Origin: VAZQ01 sp963785745
GTDB lineage: Bacteria; Pseudomonadota; Alphaproteobacteria; Rhizobiales; Xanthobacteraceae
Length of the DNA: 64,000 bases
Assembly (NCBI GenBank): GCA_963785745.1
Contig: CAWAWR010000020.1
Location: 1-64,000, forward strand
Direction: 5' to 3'
Part shown: piece by piece, positions 18,058-27,788 of the stretch
Layout of the letters: every line of letters begins with the position of its first letter
Position numbering within the stretch: position 1 is the stretch's first letter
Position numbers and translations under genes: made by a program
The notes under the pieces: generated by a model
The model's input: only the letters and a program-made list of their open reading frames with translations
The model's database searches: none
What the model was told of the DNA's origin: nothing

Positions 18058-19042
18058 TCACTTCTGCATCAGCCCCGCCTTCTCGATCGCCGGACGCCAG
18101 AAGCGCGTCTCGGTCTCGATCAGCTCCTGAAGCTGCGCCGGCGTCATCGCCTCGACCACCATGCCTTCCTTCCGCATGCGTTCGAGCATCGCCGGCGCCG
18201 TCATGATCTTGTTGATCTCGCTGTTCATCCTGCCAAGGATCGCGGCGGGCAGGCCCTTGGGCCCCGATAGCGAGAACCAGATCGGCGAATTGAATTCCGG
18301 GTGGCCGAGCTCGGCGAAGGTCGGCACATCTGGATAGTCGGCCATCCGCTCCTTGGAGGTGATGGCAATCCCGCGCAGCGTGCCGCCGCGGATTTGTCCG
18401 GCCGACGACGTGACGGTCTGCGCCGAGAACACGATGTGTCCGCCGACGAGATCGAGCAGGCCCTGCGCCGCGCCCTTGTAGGGCACATGCTCGACCTTGA
18501 TGCCGACCTTGCTGGCGAAGGTTTCGCCGAACAGGTGCCCGCTGCTGCCGACGCCGGACGACGAATAGGTCAGCGGCTTTCCGCTCTTTTTCCCGTAGCT
18601 CGACAAAATCGGCGAGCGTCTTGATCGGACTCTTCGAATTCACCGACAGCATGACCGGCGAGCCGCCGAGATAGGCGATGTTGGTGAGGTCGCGTTCCGG
18701 ATGATAGCCAAGCTTCGGATTGCTGATCGGCGCCAGCACCAGCATGGTGATGTTGGTGATGACGAAATTGTAGCCGTCGGGCGGCGTCTGCACGACCGAG
18801 TTGACACCGATCGCGCCGGCCGCGCCGGAGCGCGTCTCGACGAAGAACTGCTGGCCGAACACGTTCGTGAGATTGTCGGCAACGGTGCGCGCGAGATAGT
18901 CGGCGGCGCCGCCGGGCGCGAAGGTGTTGACGATGCGCACCGGCTTGTTGGGCCAGTCCTGCGCGGCTACCGATGAAATTCCATGAAGGCTCGCACCGAC
19001 GAAGAGCATGGTGGCGAGCAGCGTGGCGAACGGACGCTTCAC
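18058..19042 (-). CDS. Bug/TctC-family extracytoplasmic solute receptor (frame broken once)
   Basis: Periplasmic receptor of the tripartite tricarboxylate transporter type. A signal peptide of about 27 residues ends SSVAAQ, then DWPNKPVRIVNTFAPGGAAD, the family's P-x-RPIxxVVPFxPGGxxD-like opening. PPDGYNFVITNITM and HVPYKGAAQGLLDLVGGHI are further family landmarks. A shift near 18590-18606, close to runs of T and A, splits the protein into two overlapping frames. Reconstructed length about 327 residues, normal. No TctA/TctB membrane genes are nearby, so the ligand and partner are unknown. Confidence 0.9.
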
Positions 19043-19187
19043 GTGATCCTCCTTGCTTGCAACGTTTCTTGATGCTTTTGAATTGCCGAGAGTTTACGCG
19101 AGGCGTCGCGCCATGCACAGTCGCCGCCGGGCAATACACGCACCGGCGACCAAACGGCGCAGCCGAGCCAAAGTGAGGGAGTAAGCC

Positions 19188-20027
19188 GTGACACTGAAGG
19201 ACATCCGCCGTGTCGGCCTGATCGGCCTCGGCAAGATGGGGCTGCCGATGGCCCGCCATCTGGTGCGGCATGGCTTCACGGTCGCAGGCTTCGACGTCGA
19301 CGAAGGCGCGATGGAGAAGGCGGCCGAGGCGGGCGTGAACACCGCGCTGTCGCCGCAGGCGGTCGCCGCCGCCAGCGACCTCGTCATCATCGTGGTCGGC
19401 TTCGACCAGGAGGTGGAGGCGGTGATCTTCGGCGAACGCGGCGTGCTCGCGGGCGCGCGCGACGGCAGCGTGATCGCCGTCGCGTCGACCATCGCGCCGC
19501 AGACCATGCAGCGGATCGCCGCCAAGCTGCCGGCGTCACCGAAAGTCGCGCTGCTCGATATTCCGCTCTGCCGCGGTGAAGGTCCGGCGCAGGAAGGCAA
19601 GCTCCTGATCATGGGCGGCGGCGACCGCGCGGCGTTCGACGCCTGCCGGCCGGCGTTCGCGGCGTTCGCGACCTCGATCCATCACCTCGGGCCGGCGGGC
19701 GCGGGCCAGGTCGGCAAGATGGTCAACAACCTGATCCTGTGGGCCTGCATCTCGGCCAACGACGAAGGCTTCAAGCTCGCGCACAAGCTCGGCGTCGAGC
19801 GCGAGACGTTGCGCGCCGCGCTGCTCGATTCCAGCGCCGGCAACTGGTCGCTGGAGACGCGGCCGGAGGAAAGGCCGATGCCGTGGGCGGAGAAGGACAT
19901 GACCATCGTGCTCAAGGAGGCCGACGCCGCGCGGCTGAGCCTGCCGCTCTGCGGCGTCATCAAGGAAGTCATCAAGACCGTGAAGCTCGAACGCAACTGG
20001 CCGACCCCGAAAGCACCCGGGGATTGA
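19188..20027 (+). CDS. NAD(P)-dependent beta-hydroxyacid dehydrogenase (3-hydroxyisobutyrate dehydrogenase family)
   Basis: 279 residues, intact. The Rossmann motif VGLIGLGKMGLPMARHL is at the N-terminus, and the catalytic-lysine region GPAGAGQVGKMVNNLILWA near residue 180 matches the GxxGxGxxxKxxxN pattern of this family. It would oxidise a beta-hydroxy acid or reduce a semialdehyde. The family's substrate-signature DVPLCRG-like segment reads LDIPLCRGEGPAQEGKL. It is followed after 53 nt by a receptor gene on the same strand, suggesting uptake and oxidation of one substrate. Confidence 0.88.
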   Translation: MTLKDIRRVGLIGLGKMGLPMARHLVRHGFTVAGFDVDEGAMEKAAEAGVNTALSPQAVAAASDLVIIVVGFDQEVEAVIFGERGVLAGARDGSVIAVASTIAPQTMQRIAAKLPASPKVALLDIPLCRGEGPAQEGKLLIMGGGDRAAFDACRPAFAAFATSIHHLGPAGAGQVGKMVNNLILWACISANDEGFKLAHKLGVERETLRAALLDSSAGNWSLETRPEERPMPWAEKDMTIVLKEADAARLSLPLCGVIKEVIKTVKLERNWPTPKAPGD

Positions 20028-20080
20028 CGGCGTCGGCCCGATGCCGTTCAAGGACGGCAAATCACGCCGGAAAGAACACG

Positions 20081-21046
20081 ATGAAACTTGCTCGCTTGCT
20101 TGCTTTCGCTCTCGGTCTTCTTGTCGTCACCGGGACCGCATCCGCACAGACCTACCCGGACCGGCCGATCACGCTGGTGGTCCCCTACCCGGCCGGCGGC
20201 GGCAACGACGTGCTCGGCCGCCTGGTCGCCGAGCGGATGAGCAAGGCGCTCGGCGCCACCATCATCGTGGAGAACCGCGGCGGCGCCGGCGGCACCATTG
20301 CCACGCGGCAGGTCGCGAAGAGCCCACCCGACGGCTACACCATGCTGATCGCGACCTCGTCGCTCGCCATCAATCCGGCTCTCTACCCGAACGTCGGTTA
20401 CGACCCGATCAAGGACTTCGCGCCGATCGGCCTGCTGGCGTCGGGTGCCAACGTCGTGCTGGTGCATCCGTCGGTGCCGGCGAACTCCATCCAGGAACTG
20501 ATCGCGCTGGCGAAGAAGGATCCCGGCAAGCTCAACTTCGCCTCGACCGGCTCAGGATCGAGCGTGCATCTCGCGGCCGAGCTGTTCGCATCCATGGCCG
20601 GCATCAAGATCAACCATGTGCCCTATCGCGGCAGCGGACCCGCGCTCAACGATCTGCTCGGCGGGCACGTCACCATGATGTTCGCGACGGTGCCCTCGGC
20701 CGCCGGCATCGTGAAAGGCGGCAAGGTGCGCGCACTGGCGGTTTCCAGCGCCAAGCGTTCGGTGGCGTTCCCGGAGCTGCCGACCATCGCGGAGGCGGGC
20801 CTCGCCGGCTACGTGGCCGAGCTGCACTACGGCCTGGTGGCGCCGGCCGGCACGCCGCGGCCGATCATCGACAAGCTCAATGCCGCGCTGCGCTCCGCGC
20901 TCGAGGATTCGACCTTGCGTGAACGGCTGGCGCGCGAAGGCGCGGTGCCGCTGCCGTCGACGCCGGAGGAATACGCCGCCGATATCGCGGCGGAGGAGCG
21001 GATGTGGGGCAAGATCGTCCGCGACGCCGGCGTGAAGGGCGAATGA
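20081..21046 (+). CDS. Bug/TctC-family extracytoplasmic solute receptor
   Basis: 321 residues, intact. The signal peptide ends VTGTASAQ, then TYPDRPITLVVPYPAGGGND, the classic TctC opening, with VENRGGAGGTIATRQVAKSP, PDGYTMLIATSSLAINPALY and KINHVPYRGSGPALNDLLGG. Two aspartates in the PDGY and late loops normally contact carboxylate ligands in this family. Likely co-transcribed with the upstream dehydrogenase, so its ligand may be a hydroxy-carboxylate. It converges with the next receptor gene with almost no gap. Confidence 0.93.
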   Translation: MKLARLLAFALGLLVVTGTASAQTYPDRPITLVVPYPAGGGNDVLGRLVAERMSKALGATIIVENRGGAGGTIATRQVAKSPPDGYTMLIATSSLAINPALYPNVGYDPIKDFAPIGLLASGANVVLVHPSVPANSIQELIALAKKDPGKLNFASTGSGSSVHLAAELFASMAGIKINHVPYRGSGPALNDLLGGHVTMMFATVPSAAGIVKGGKVRALAVSSAKRSVAFPELPTIAEAGLAGYVAELHYGLVAPAGTPRPIIDKLNAALRSALEDSTLRERLAREGAVPLPSTPEEYAADIAAEERMWGKIVRDAGVKGE

Positions 21047-21047
21047 A

Positions 21048-22129
21048 CTACTTCGCGCCGCGCATGTAGTTGTTCACGAACGTCCTGATCTCCGGCGACA
21101 CCGTCAGCGCGCGGCGCACGCGCGGGTTGATGTCGGCGCCGGTCTCGTAGTGCGGCACCGACTGCATCGCCTTCATGGTCTCGGCGGCATATTCCTTATC
21201 GTTGTTGAGGCGCGCGAGCGCGACGCGCAACGCGTCCTGCGCGGCCGGCGGCGAGCCCGGCGGCATCGCAATCGTGCCGCAGCATCGCGGAATCGACCGC
21301 AAGATTGGTGCGATAGGCGTCCCAGCGCAGACCGGACGGCTCCCCGCCCCTGACCTGCTTGTAGAACTCCTGGAACGGCTGGATCGGCGATCCCTTCATC
21401 GCCGCGGGTGCGCTGAAGGTCTCGCCGTTGTAGTCCGCGATCGTAGTAGAGCGGGATCACCGTGCCGTCCTTCACCAGGCTCGGCTCCACAACGCTGAGA
21501 TAGCCGGGAGTCGATTCCGAATGCAGGTGGATCTCGCCGCGCTGCACGGCCAGCCGCGCATTCACGCTGGAACGGAAGCCGGTGATGTATTTGTGCGGTA
21601 CGCCGAGCAGGTCGAGCGTCAGCCGGATCAGCAGATCCTTCGACGATTCCGTCGCCAGCCCGCCGGCAACCAGGCCTTGCGCCTTGAGGATATCCGCCGC
21701 CGTCTTGAGGCCGGGCGGCGTATCGCTGCGCACGTAGTAGACGGCGTTGCCGGGTGAGTAGCCGATGAACTCGAAGGTGCGGAAATCGACGGTGTGCTTC
21801 TCCGGCTCCATCACGTATTTCCACGCCGCGCCGGTGAAGTAGCCGAACATGCTGCCGTCGCGCGGGCCGAGCTCGCCGACATAATTGGTGCCGACCAGGC
21901 CGCCGGCGCCGTCGCGGTTCTGCACGATGATGTTCGGCTGGCCGTCGATGTGCTTGGCGATATGCTTGGCGAGCAGCCGGCCTTCGATGTCGGTCGGACC
22001 GCCGGCCGCGAAGTTGATCAGCAGCGTCAGGCGCTTGCCCTTGTAGAACGGCTCCTGCGCGCCGGCCGCGGATGCGCCGATGGCACAGGCCGCCGCCAGC
22101 ACCAAAGCGCGCATCGTCAAAGAAGCCAT
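21048..22129 (-). CDS. Tandem solute receptor copy 1 (frame broken)
   Basis: About 360 residues. The signal ends ASAAGAQ, then EPFYKGKRLTLLINFAAGGP, which is nearly identical in the next two genes. Further landmarks are NIIVQNRDGAGGLVGTNYVG, PRDGSMFGYFTG and INPRVRRALTVSPEIRTFV at the end. Two or three shifts between 21280 and 21450 break the C-terminal third. It belongs to the longer receptor subfamily related to TctC receptors, with a conserved FYKGK start. First of three tandem copies, all minus strand, with short gaps. Confidence 0.87.
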
Positions 22130-22174
22130 GGCGGCTTTCCTTCCGGCCACTCGCTTGCGATCACTCGCTTGCTG

Positions 22175-23261
22175 TCACTTGCCGAGCTGCTTGATGTAGT
22201 CGGCGACGAACGTCCTGATCTCCGGACTCACGGTCAGCGCCGCGCGCACGGTGTCGTTGGTATCGGGAGCCGGCGTCGTATTCCGGCACGTAGCCCATGG
22301 TCTTCACCGCGTCGGCCGCATACTCCTTGTCATTGCCGAGACGGATGAGCGCCTGGCGCAAAGCGCTGACCGCGGCCGGCGGCGAACCGGGCGGCAGCGC
22401 GAACAGCCGCTGCATGGTCCCGTTCAGCGTGATGAGCGAGAGGTAGGCGTCCCACTTCTCGCCGGAGGGCATCTTGCCCTTCACCCTCCGGAAGTACTCC
22501 TGGTACGGCTCGAGGTTCATCCCCTCGACCTGGTTCGACTTGCCGAACGTCTTGCCGTCCCACTTGGGATCGTAATAGAGCGGGATCACCGTGCCTTCCT
22601 TTGCCAGCGTCGGCTCGACCGCGCCGCGATAGCCCGACGTCGTGTCCGCATAGAGATGGATTTCGCTTCGCTGCAACGCGAGCCGTGCGCGCTCGCCGCT
22701 GCGATAGCCGGTGACGTGCTTGAACGGCACGCCGAGCATGTCGAGGGTCAGCCGGATGCTGAGATCGCGGCCGGTGGTGGCGGCAACGCCGCCCGACACC
22801 AGTCCTTGCGCCTTCACGAGATCGGCGGACTGCTTGATGCCGGGCGGCACGTCGGTGCGCACGTAGTAGACCGCGGTGCCGCCCTGGTAGCCGATGAACT
22901 CGTAGGTCTTGAAGTCGACGCGGAAGATCTGCGGCTGGCTGGCGTAGTTCCAGGCGGTCGCCGTGATGTAGCCCATGGCCGTGCCGTCCCGGGGCGCGAC
23001 CTCGCCGAGATATTGCGTGCCGTTGATGCCGCCGCCGCCGGCGATGTTCTGCACGATGAGTTGCGGCAGGCCTTCGATGTGCTTGGCGAAGTGGCGCGCG
23101 AACACGCGCCCCTCGATGTCGGTCGCGGAACCGGCATCGAAGTTGATCAGCACCGTGAGCCGTTTGCCCTTGTAGAACGGCTCCTGTGCCGATGCCGGCA
23201 AGGCAGCGGCGGCCACCGCGCAGACTCCCAACGAAGCGGCCAACAGACGTGAACGAAACAT
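22175..23261 (-). CDS. Tandem solute receptor copy 2 (frame broken near the end)
   Basis: About 361 residues. The signal ends AALPASAQ, then EPFYKGKRLTVLINFDAGSA. Landmarks are LIVQNIAGGGGINGTQYLGE, PRDGTAMGYITATAWNYA and VTGYRSGERARLALQRSEIH. One shift near 22270 is needed to reach the conserved tail RAALTVSPEIRTFVADYIKQ ending at 22175. Clearly paralogous along its whole length to the genes on either side. No transporter membrane genes follow. Confidence 0.88.
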
Positions 23262-23301
23262 ACCTGCGTCTCCTTCGGAATCTTCTTGTTCGTGAACGAT
23301 G

Positions 23302-24390
23302 CTATTTGTTTGCACGCTTGATGTAGTCGGCGACGAAAGCCCGCGTCTCCGGCCGGACGGTGAGAGTTTGTCGCGCCAAACGATTGGTGTCGGGTCCGGT
23401 CACGTAGTTCGGCACGAAGCCGAGCGACTTCATCGAATCCTCGGCGAAGGCCGGATCGTTGTTGAGGCGAGCGGTTGCGTTGCGCAACGCAATGACCGCG
23501 GCCTCGGGCGCCTGCGGCGGCAGTGCGATCAGCCGGCCCATGGCCGAGGTCAGCGCCAGCGCCGAGAGGTAGACGTCCCACAATTGCCCGGACGGCGGCG
23601 CGCCTTTGATCTTGCGGTAGAGGTCCTGGAACGCCGGGATCGCAAGTCCGTCGACTTGCGGCGAATTGCTCAAGCTCTCGCCGTTGTAGATCGGATCGAC
23701 ATAGACCGGAATCGCGATGCCGGGCTGGATGACCTGCGCCTCGACAGCGCCGCGATAGGCCGATGCCGGCTCCGCGTAGAAGTTGACTTCGTTGCGTTGC
23801 AGGGCGAGGCGCGCGGTCTGCCCGCTGCGATAGCCGGTGACGTACTGGTGCGGCACCCCGAGGATGTCGAGGCTGAGGCGGATCAGAAGATCGCGCGCGT
23901 TGTGCACGCCGTTGCCGCCGGCGATGAGCTTCGTCGCGCGAACGATGTCGCCCGGCTCCTTCATGCCGGGCGCGACATCCTTGCGCACGTAGTAGACCGT
24001 GGTGCCGGGCTGGAACGCGATGAACTCGTAGTTCCGCAGATCGGCGCGGAAGCGCTCGGGCTCGGTCGCGTATTGCCAGGCGGTGCCGCCCATGAAGCCC
24101 AGCATGGTGCCGTCCCGCGGCGCGATCTCGCCCACGTAATTCGCGCCGTTGAAACCGCCGGCGCCGTCCATGTTCTGGACCACCACCTGGGGCTGGCCGT
24201 CGAGATGTCTGGCGACGTGGCGTGCGAAAAGCCGGCCCTCGATGTCGGTTGAGCCGCCCGGCGCGAAGTTGACCATCACGGCGAGACGCTTGCCTTTGTA
24301 GAAAGGCTCCTGGGCTTCAACCTGTGATGACGCCAATGCGGCCGCGGCGACCAGCGCGATCCGGGCAACCTCCCTGAGTGTGGAGAGCAT
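23302..24390 (-). CDS. Tandem solute receptor copy 3 (intact)
   Basis: 362 residues in one frame, and so the best template for the three tandem copies. The signal ends SSQVEAQ, then EPFYKGKRLAVMVNFAPGGS and TDIEGRLFARHVARHLDGQ. Also VVVQNMDGAGGFNGANYVGE, YVTGYRSGQTARLALQRNEV and the tail QTLTVRPETRAFVADYIKRA. It is divergent from the isochorismatase gene (88-bp gap), so the receptor triplet and the catabolic operon may share one control region. Confidence 0.92.
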   Translation of the reverse strand: MLSTLREVARIALVAAAALASSQVEAQEPFYKGKRLAVMVNFAPGGSTDIEGRLFARHVARHLDGQPQVVVQNMDGAGGFNGANYVGEIAPRDGTMLGFMGGTAWQYATEPERFRADLRNYEFIAFQPGTTVYYVRKDVAPGMKEPGDIVRATKLIAGGNGVHNARDLLIRLSLDILGVPHQYVTGYRSGQTARLALQRNEVNFYAEPASAYRGAVEAQVIQPGIAIPVYVDPIYNGESLSNSPQVDGLAIPAFQDLYRKIKGAPPSGQLWDVYLSALALTSAMGRLIALPPQAPEAAVIALRNATARLNNDPAFAEDSMKSLGFVPNYVTGPDTNRLARQTLTVRPETRAFVADYIKRANK

Positions 24391-24477
24391 TGGCGTCTCC
24401 GTCTTTACTTGACGTTCCCGTGATACTCGCCGACCCTCCTGCCGATTGCAATTTCTCCATCGGCGCAAAGGATAGAC

Positions 24478-25119
24478 ATGGCGGCCATTTCCCGGCTCAA
24501 AACGGCGCTCGACCGCACCACCACCGGCCTGGTGCTTTTTGACGCACTCAACGGCTACCTGCATCCGCGCGATCCGGCGAAGGTTGCCTTCCTGCAGGAG
24601 CGCAACATCCTTGCGAACCTGCAGCGGCTGCTGGCGGGCGCGCGCCGCGCCGGATTGACGACGTTCTATCCCTCGGGCGCGCACGCGCCGGACGGCTCCG
24701 ACACCGTCGCCCGGCTGACCGACACCGACATGGACTTAAAGCCGCATGCCGACGGCAAGCCGATCAAGCCGCGGTTTTACAAAGACTCTAAAGATTCGGA
24801 GATCGCGCCCGAGCTGGCGCCGATCGACGGCGACGTGGTGGTGCGCAAGAACCGCTGGAGCTCGTTCTACCAGACCAATCTCGAGCTCCAGTTGCGTGTG
24901 CGCGGCATCGACACCATCGTGATCGCGGGCGGCTCGACCGACGTCGGCATCGCGAGCACGGTGTTCGCGGCGCGCGACATGGACCTCGGCATCGTGGTGA
25001 TCCGCGACGGCTGCTATTCGGCGCGCGGCAACAACAACGAATTCTTCCTGGAGCGCGTCTTCCCGCGCATGGCGCGGGTGATGACCGTGGACGACGCCGT
25101 CAAGCTGATGACGAGTTGA
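24478..25119 (+). CDS. Isochorismatase-fold hydrolase lacking the usual nucleophilic cysteine
   Basis: 213 residues, intact, ATG at 24478. Isochorismatase-fold features are the early Asp (LVLFDALNGYL), the Lys (VVVRKNRWSSFYQTN) and the helix after strand 4 (IVIAGGSTDVGIASTVFAAR). At the position where amidase-type members have Cys (TNxCV), this protein has Gly (TDVGIAS), as do true isochorismatases such as PhzD and EntB. It may therefore cleave a vinyl-ether or other bond without a covalent intermediate. First gene of a six-gene operon. Confidence 0.85.
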   Translation: MAAISRLKTALDRTTTGLVLFDALNGYLHPRDPAKVAFLQERNILANLQRLLAGARRAGLTTFYPSGAHAPDGSDTVARLTDTDMDLKPHADGKPIKPRFYKDSKDSEIAPELAPIDGDVVVRKNRWSSFYQTNLELQLRVRGIDTIVIAGGSTDVGIASTVFAARDMDLGIVVIRDGCYSARGNNNEFFLERVFPRMARVMTVDDAVKLMTS

Positions 25120-25137
25120 GAGAGTGGAGAGCAACCC

Positions 25138-25956
25138 ATGACCATCGCCGCCCGCCATATCGACATCACCACCGAGGACATCACCTGCGCCAACGGCATG
25201 CCGGCGTTCCTCGCCTATCCGACCGGCGGCGGGAAATTCCCGACCGTCGTCCTCATGCACGAGCGCTACGGGCTGGTGAAGCACAGCAAGGACCAGGCAA
25301 TGCGTTGCGCGCGCGACGGCTTCACGGTGCTGGCGCCGAACTTCTTCTACAAGCATCCGGACCAGAAGGTGCTCGCCGCCGGCGACAGCCGCTACGACCT
25401 GACCGACCCGGAATCGAACGAGCTGATGCGCGCCGCGCTCGCGACCCTGAAGACCCATAAGGCGGCCGATCCCAGCAAGGTCATCGTCATGGGCTACTGC
25501 CAGACCGGACGGCATCCGCTGGTGTTCGCCGCCGAAACGCCGATCACCGCTGCCGTGGTGTGGTACGGCGCGGCTTCCAAGCGCGAATGGGAGGTCAACA
25601 AGCTGCAACCGAAGGCGCTGGAGGACATCATCGCCGCCGTCAATTGTCCGGTGTTCGGCGCCTTCGGCGAGGGCGATCACATCATCTCGCTCGACGACGT
25701 GCTGCGCTTCCGCAATTGCCTGGAGGCGAACAAGAAGAGCTACGACATCCACATCTATCGCGGCGCGCCGCACGGCTGGCTCAACGACACCATGCCCGGC
25801 CGCTACCGCAAGACCGAGGCCGAAGCCGGCTGGGCCGCGCAGCAGCGCTTCCTCGCGGAGGTGTTCAGCGGCCAATGGAACGATGTCGTGCGCTGGCGGT
25901 TCGCGAGCGACAGCGGCGCGAACTACGACTTCTCCAAGAACGTGCGGATGGAGTAG
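25138..25956 (+). CDS. Dienelactone hydrolase family protein
   Basis: 272 residues, intact. Alpha/beta-hydrolase with nucleophile Cys in VIVMGYCQTGRHPLVFAA (GxCxxG elbow as in dienelactone hydrolases). The acid is in FGEGDHIISLDD and the His in YRGAPHGWLNDT. The early motif PTVVLMHERYGLVKHSKDQA supplies the oxyanion glutamate/arginine region typical of DLH. It lies 18 nt after the preceding hydrolase with a purine-rich RBS (agagtggagagc). It probably opens a lactone or ester in the same pathway. Confidence 0.9.
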   Translation: MTIAARHIDITTEDITCANGMPAFLAYPTGGGKFPTVVLMHERYGLVKHSKDQAMRCARDGFTVLAPNFFYKHPDQKVLAAGDSRYDLTDPESNELMRAALATLKTHKAADPSKVIVMGYCQTGRHPLVFAAETPITAAVVWYGAASKREWEVNKLQPKALEDIIAAVNCPVFGAFGEGDHIISLDDVLRFRNCLEANKKSYDIHIYRGAPHGWLNDTMPGRYRKTEAEAGWAAQQRFLAEVFSGQWNDVVRWRFASDSGANYDFSKNVRME

Positions 25957-25959
25957 CGC

Positions 25960-26751
25960 TTGGCGGGTGAGCTTAGCGGCCGCGTTGCGCTGATCGCCGG
26001 CGGCGGCGGTGAGATCGGCGGCGCCATTGCGCGACGTTTCGCCGAAGCCGGCGCGGCGATCGCAATTGCCGATATCCAGCGCGAGGCGGCCGAGACCGTC
26101 GCCGGCGAGATTGTGGCCGCAGGCGGTCAGGCGGTGTCGGTCCGCACCAACGTGGTCGTCGAACAGGATGCCGAGCGCGCGGTCCGTCACGCCGTCGAAG
26201 CCTTCGGCAAGCTCACCACGCTGGTGAACGTCGCCGCTACCGTGACGCCGGACGGCACCGTCGAGACGCTGACGCTCGACGACTGGAACGACGCGCTCGC
26301 CGTCAACCTCACCGGCGCGTTCCTGATGTGCAAATACGCGGTGCCGCAGCTCCGCAACGCCGGCGGCGGCGCCATCGTCAACATCGCCTCGCAGCTCGGC
26401 CAGATCGGCATCGCCAGGCGCGCGCCCTACACCACCAGCAAGGCGGGGCTGATCCAATTCACCCGTTGCCTCGCGGTCGATCACGCCGCCGACGGCATCC
26501 GCGCCAATTCGCTTTCGCCGGGAGGTATCGACACCGCCCGCATCCTGCGCCGCTTCAAGAACCGCGAGGAGGCCAACCGCGCTCGCGGCCCGGCCTATCT
26601 GCTGGGACGTCCCGGCCGCGCCGAGGAAGTCGCCGCTGCGGCATTATTTCTCGCGTCGGAGGAATCCTCGTTCATGACCGGGGCAGACCTTTTGCTCGAT
26701 GGCGGCTATCTTGCCTTCAAGGGTCCCCTGCCCGCGAAGGACAAAAGCTAG
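25960..26751 (+). CDS. Short-chain dehydrogenase/reductase
   Basis: 263 residues from a TTG start at 25960, only 3 nt after the previous stop; no ATG fits the conserved N-terminus. The cofactor loop is AGGGGEIGGAIARRF, with NVAAT after strand 4. The catalytic Ser is in IVNIASQLGQIG and the YxxxK is in YTTSKAGLIQFTR. The tail FMTGADLLLDGGYLAFKG is typical of classical SDRs, which form tetramers. The acidic residue after strand 2 (IADIQREA) suggests NAD+ preference. Translational coupling to the upstream gene is likely. Confidence 0.92.
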   Translation: MAGELSGRVALIAGGGGEIGGAIARRFAEAGAAIAIADIQREAAETVAGEIVAAGGQAVSVRTNVVVEQDAERAVRHAVEAFGKLTTLVNVAATVTPDGTVETLTLDDWNDALAVNLTGAFLMCKYAVPQLRNAGGGAIVNIASQLGQIGIARRAPYTTSKAGLIQFTRCLAVDHAADGIRANSLSPGGIDTARILRRFKNREEANRARGPAYLLGRPGRAEEVAAAALFLASEESSFMTGADLLLDGGYLAFKGPLPAKDKS

Positions 26752-26761
26752 AGAACTCGAC

Positions 26762-27788
26762 ATGCTGACCCGGTGGATTCCTGCTCTTGCGGCGTTGTGC
26801 CTGGCGCCGCGTTCCAGCCTCCGCGCAATCCGTCGCCGACTTCTATCGCGGCAAGACCGTCACCATCGTGGTGAGCACGTCGAGCGGTGGCGGCTACGAT
26901 GCGCTCGCGCGGGCGCTGGCGCGCCACATCGGGCGGCTGATCCCCGGCAATCCCACCGTCGTCGTGCGCAACATGCCGGGCGCCGGCGGCATCACCGCCG
27001 TCAACTGGCTCTACAACACGGCGGAAAAGGACGGCACCGCCATCGGTCTGGTGCAGAACGGCACGCCGCTCGAACCGCTGTTCGGCACCAAGGCGGCGCG
27101 CTACGACGCCACCAAGTTCAACTGGCTCGGCACGCCGAGCTACGAAGTCAGCATGGTACTGCTCTGGCACGCGGTGCCGGTGAACTCGGTCGACGACCTG
27201 CGCAAGACCGAGACCACCATGGGCGCGTCGGGCGCGAACTCGACGCCGGCGTTCTACACGCGGCTGCTCAACGCCACGCTCGGCACCCGGATGAAGCTCA
27301 TCAACGGCTATCCCGGACAGAACGACGCTTTCCTGGCCATGGAGCGCGGCGAGCTCGACGGCTACCCGAGCGTGTTCTATTCGGCGCTCACCTCGACACG
27401 GCCGAATTGGCTGAAGGACAAGCAGGTCAAGGCCATCGTCCAATACGGGCCCGAACGCCTGCAGGAACTGCCGGACGTGCCGTTCGCGACCGACCTCCTC
27501 ACCAATGAAGACGACCGCCTGCTGATGCAGGCGGCCTCGGCGCCGCAGGCGTTGGGCCGGCCGCTCTTGCTGCCGCCGGACGTGCCCGCCGATCGCGTCG
27601 CCACCATGCGCAAGGCGCTGGCCGACACCTTCAACGATCCGCAGTTCAAGGCCGATGCCGAGAAGGTCGGCCTGATCGTCAACGCACCGCGCACCGGGGC
27701 GCAGTTGCAGGAGGTGATCGCGCGCGCCTATGCCTCGCCGGCGCGCGTGGTGGAGCGGATCCAGAAGCTCAACAATCCGGGGAATTGA
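26762..27788 (+). CDS. Solute receptor of the catabolic operon (frame broken in signal peptide)
   Basis: About 341 residues. The signal peptide MLTRWIPALAALCLA begins at 26762 but a shift near 26805-26820 separates it from the mature part, ASAQSVADFYRGKTVTIVVS. Landmarks are SSGGGYDALARALARHIGRL, NPTVVVRNMPGAGGITAVNW and GYPGQNDAFLAMERGELDGY. It belongs to the YRGK/FYKGK receptor subfamily, like the tandem copies. Encoded inside the operon, so it probably binds the compound that the flanking enzymes degrade. Confidence 0.88.
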
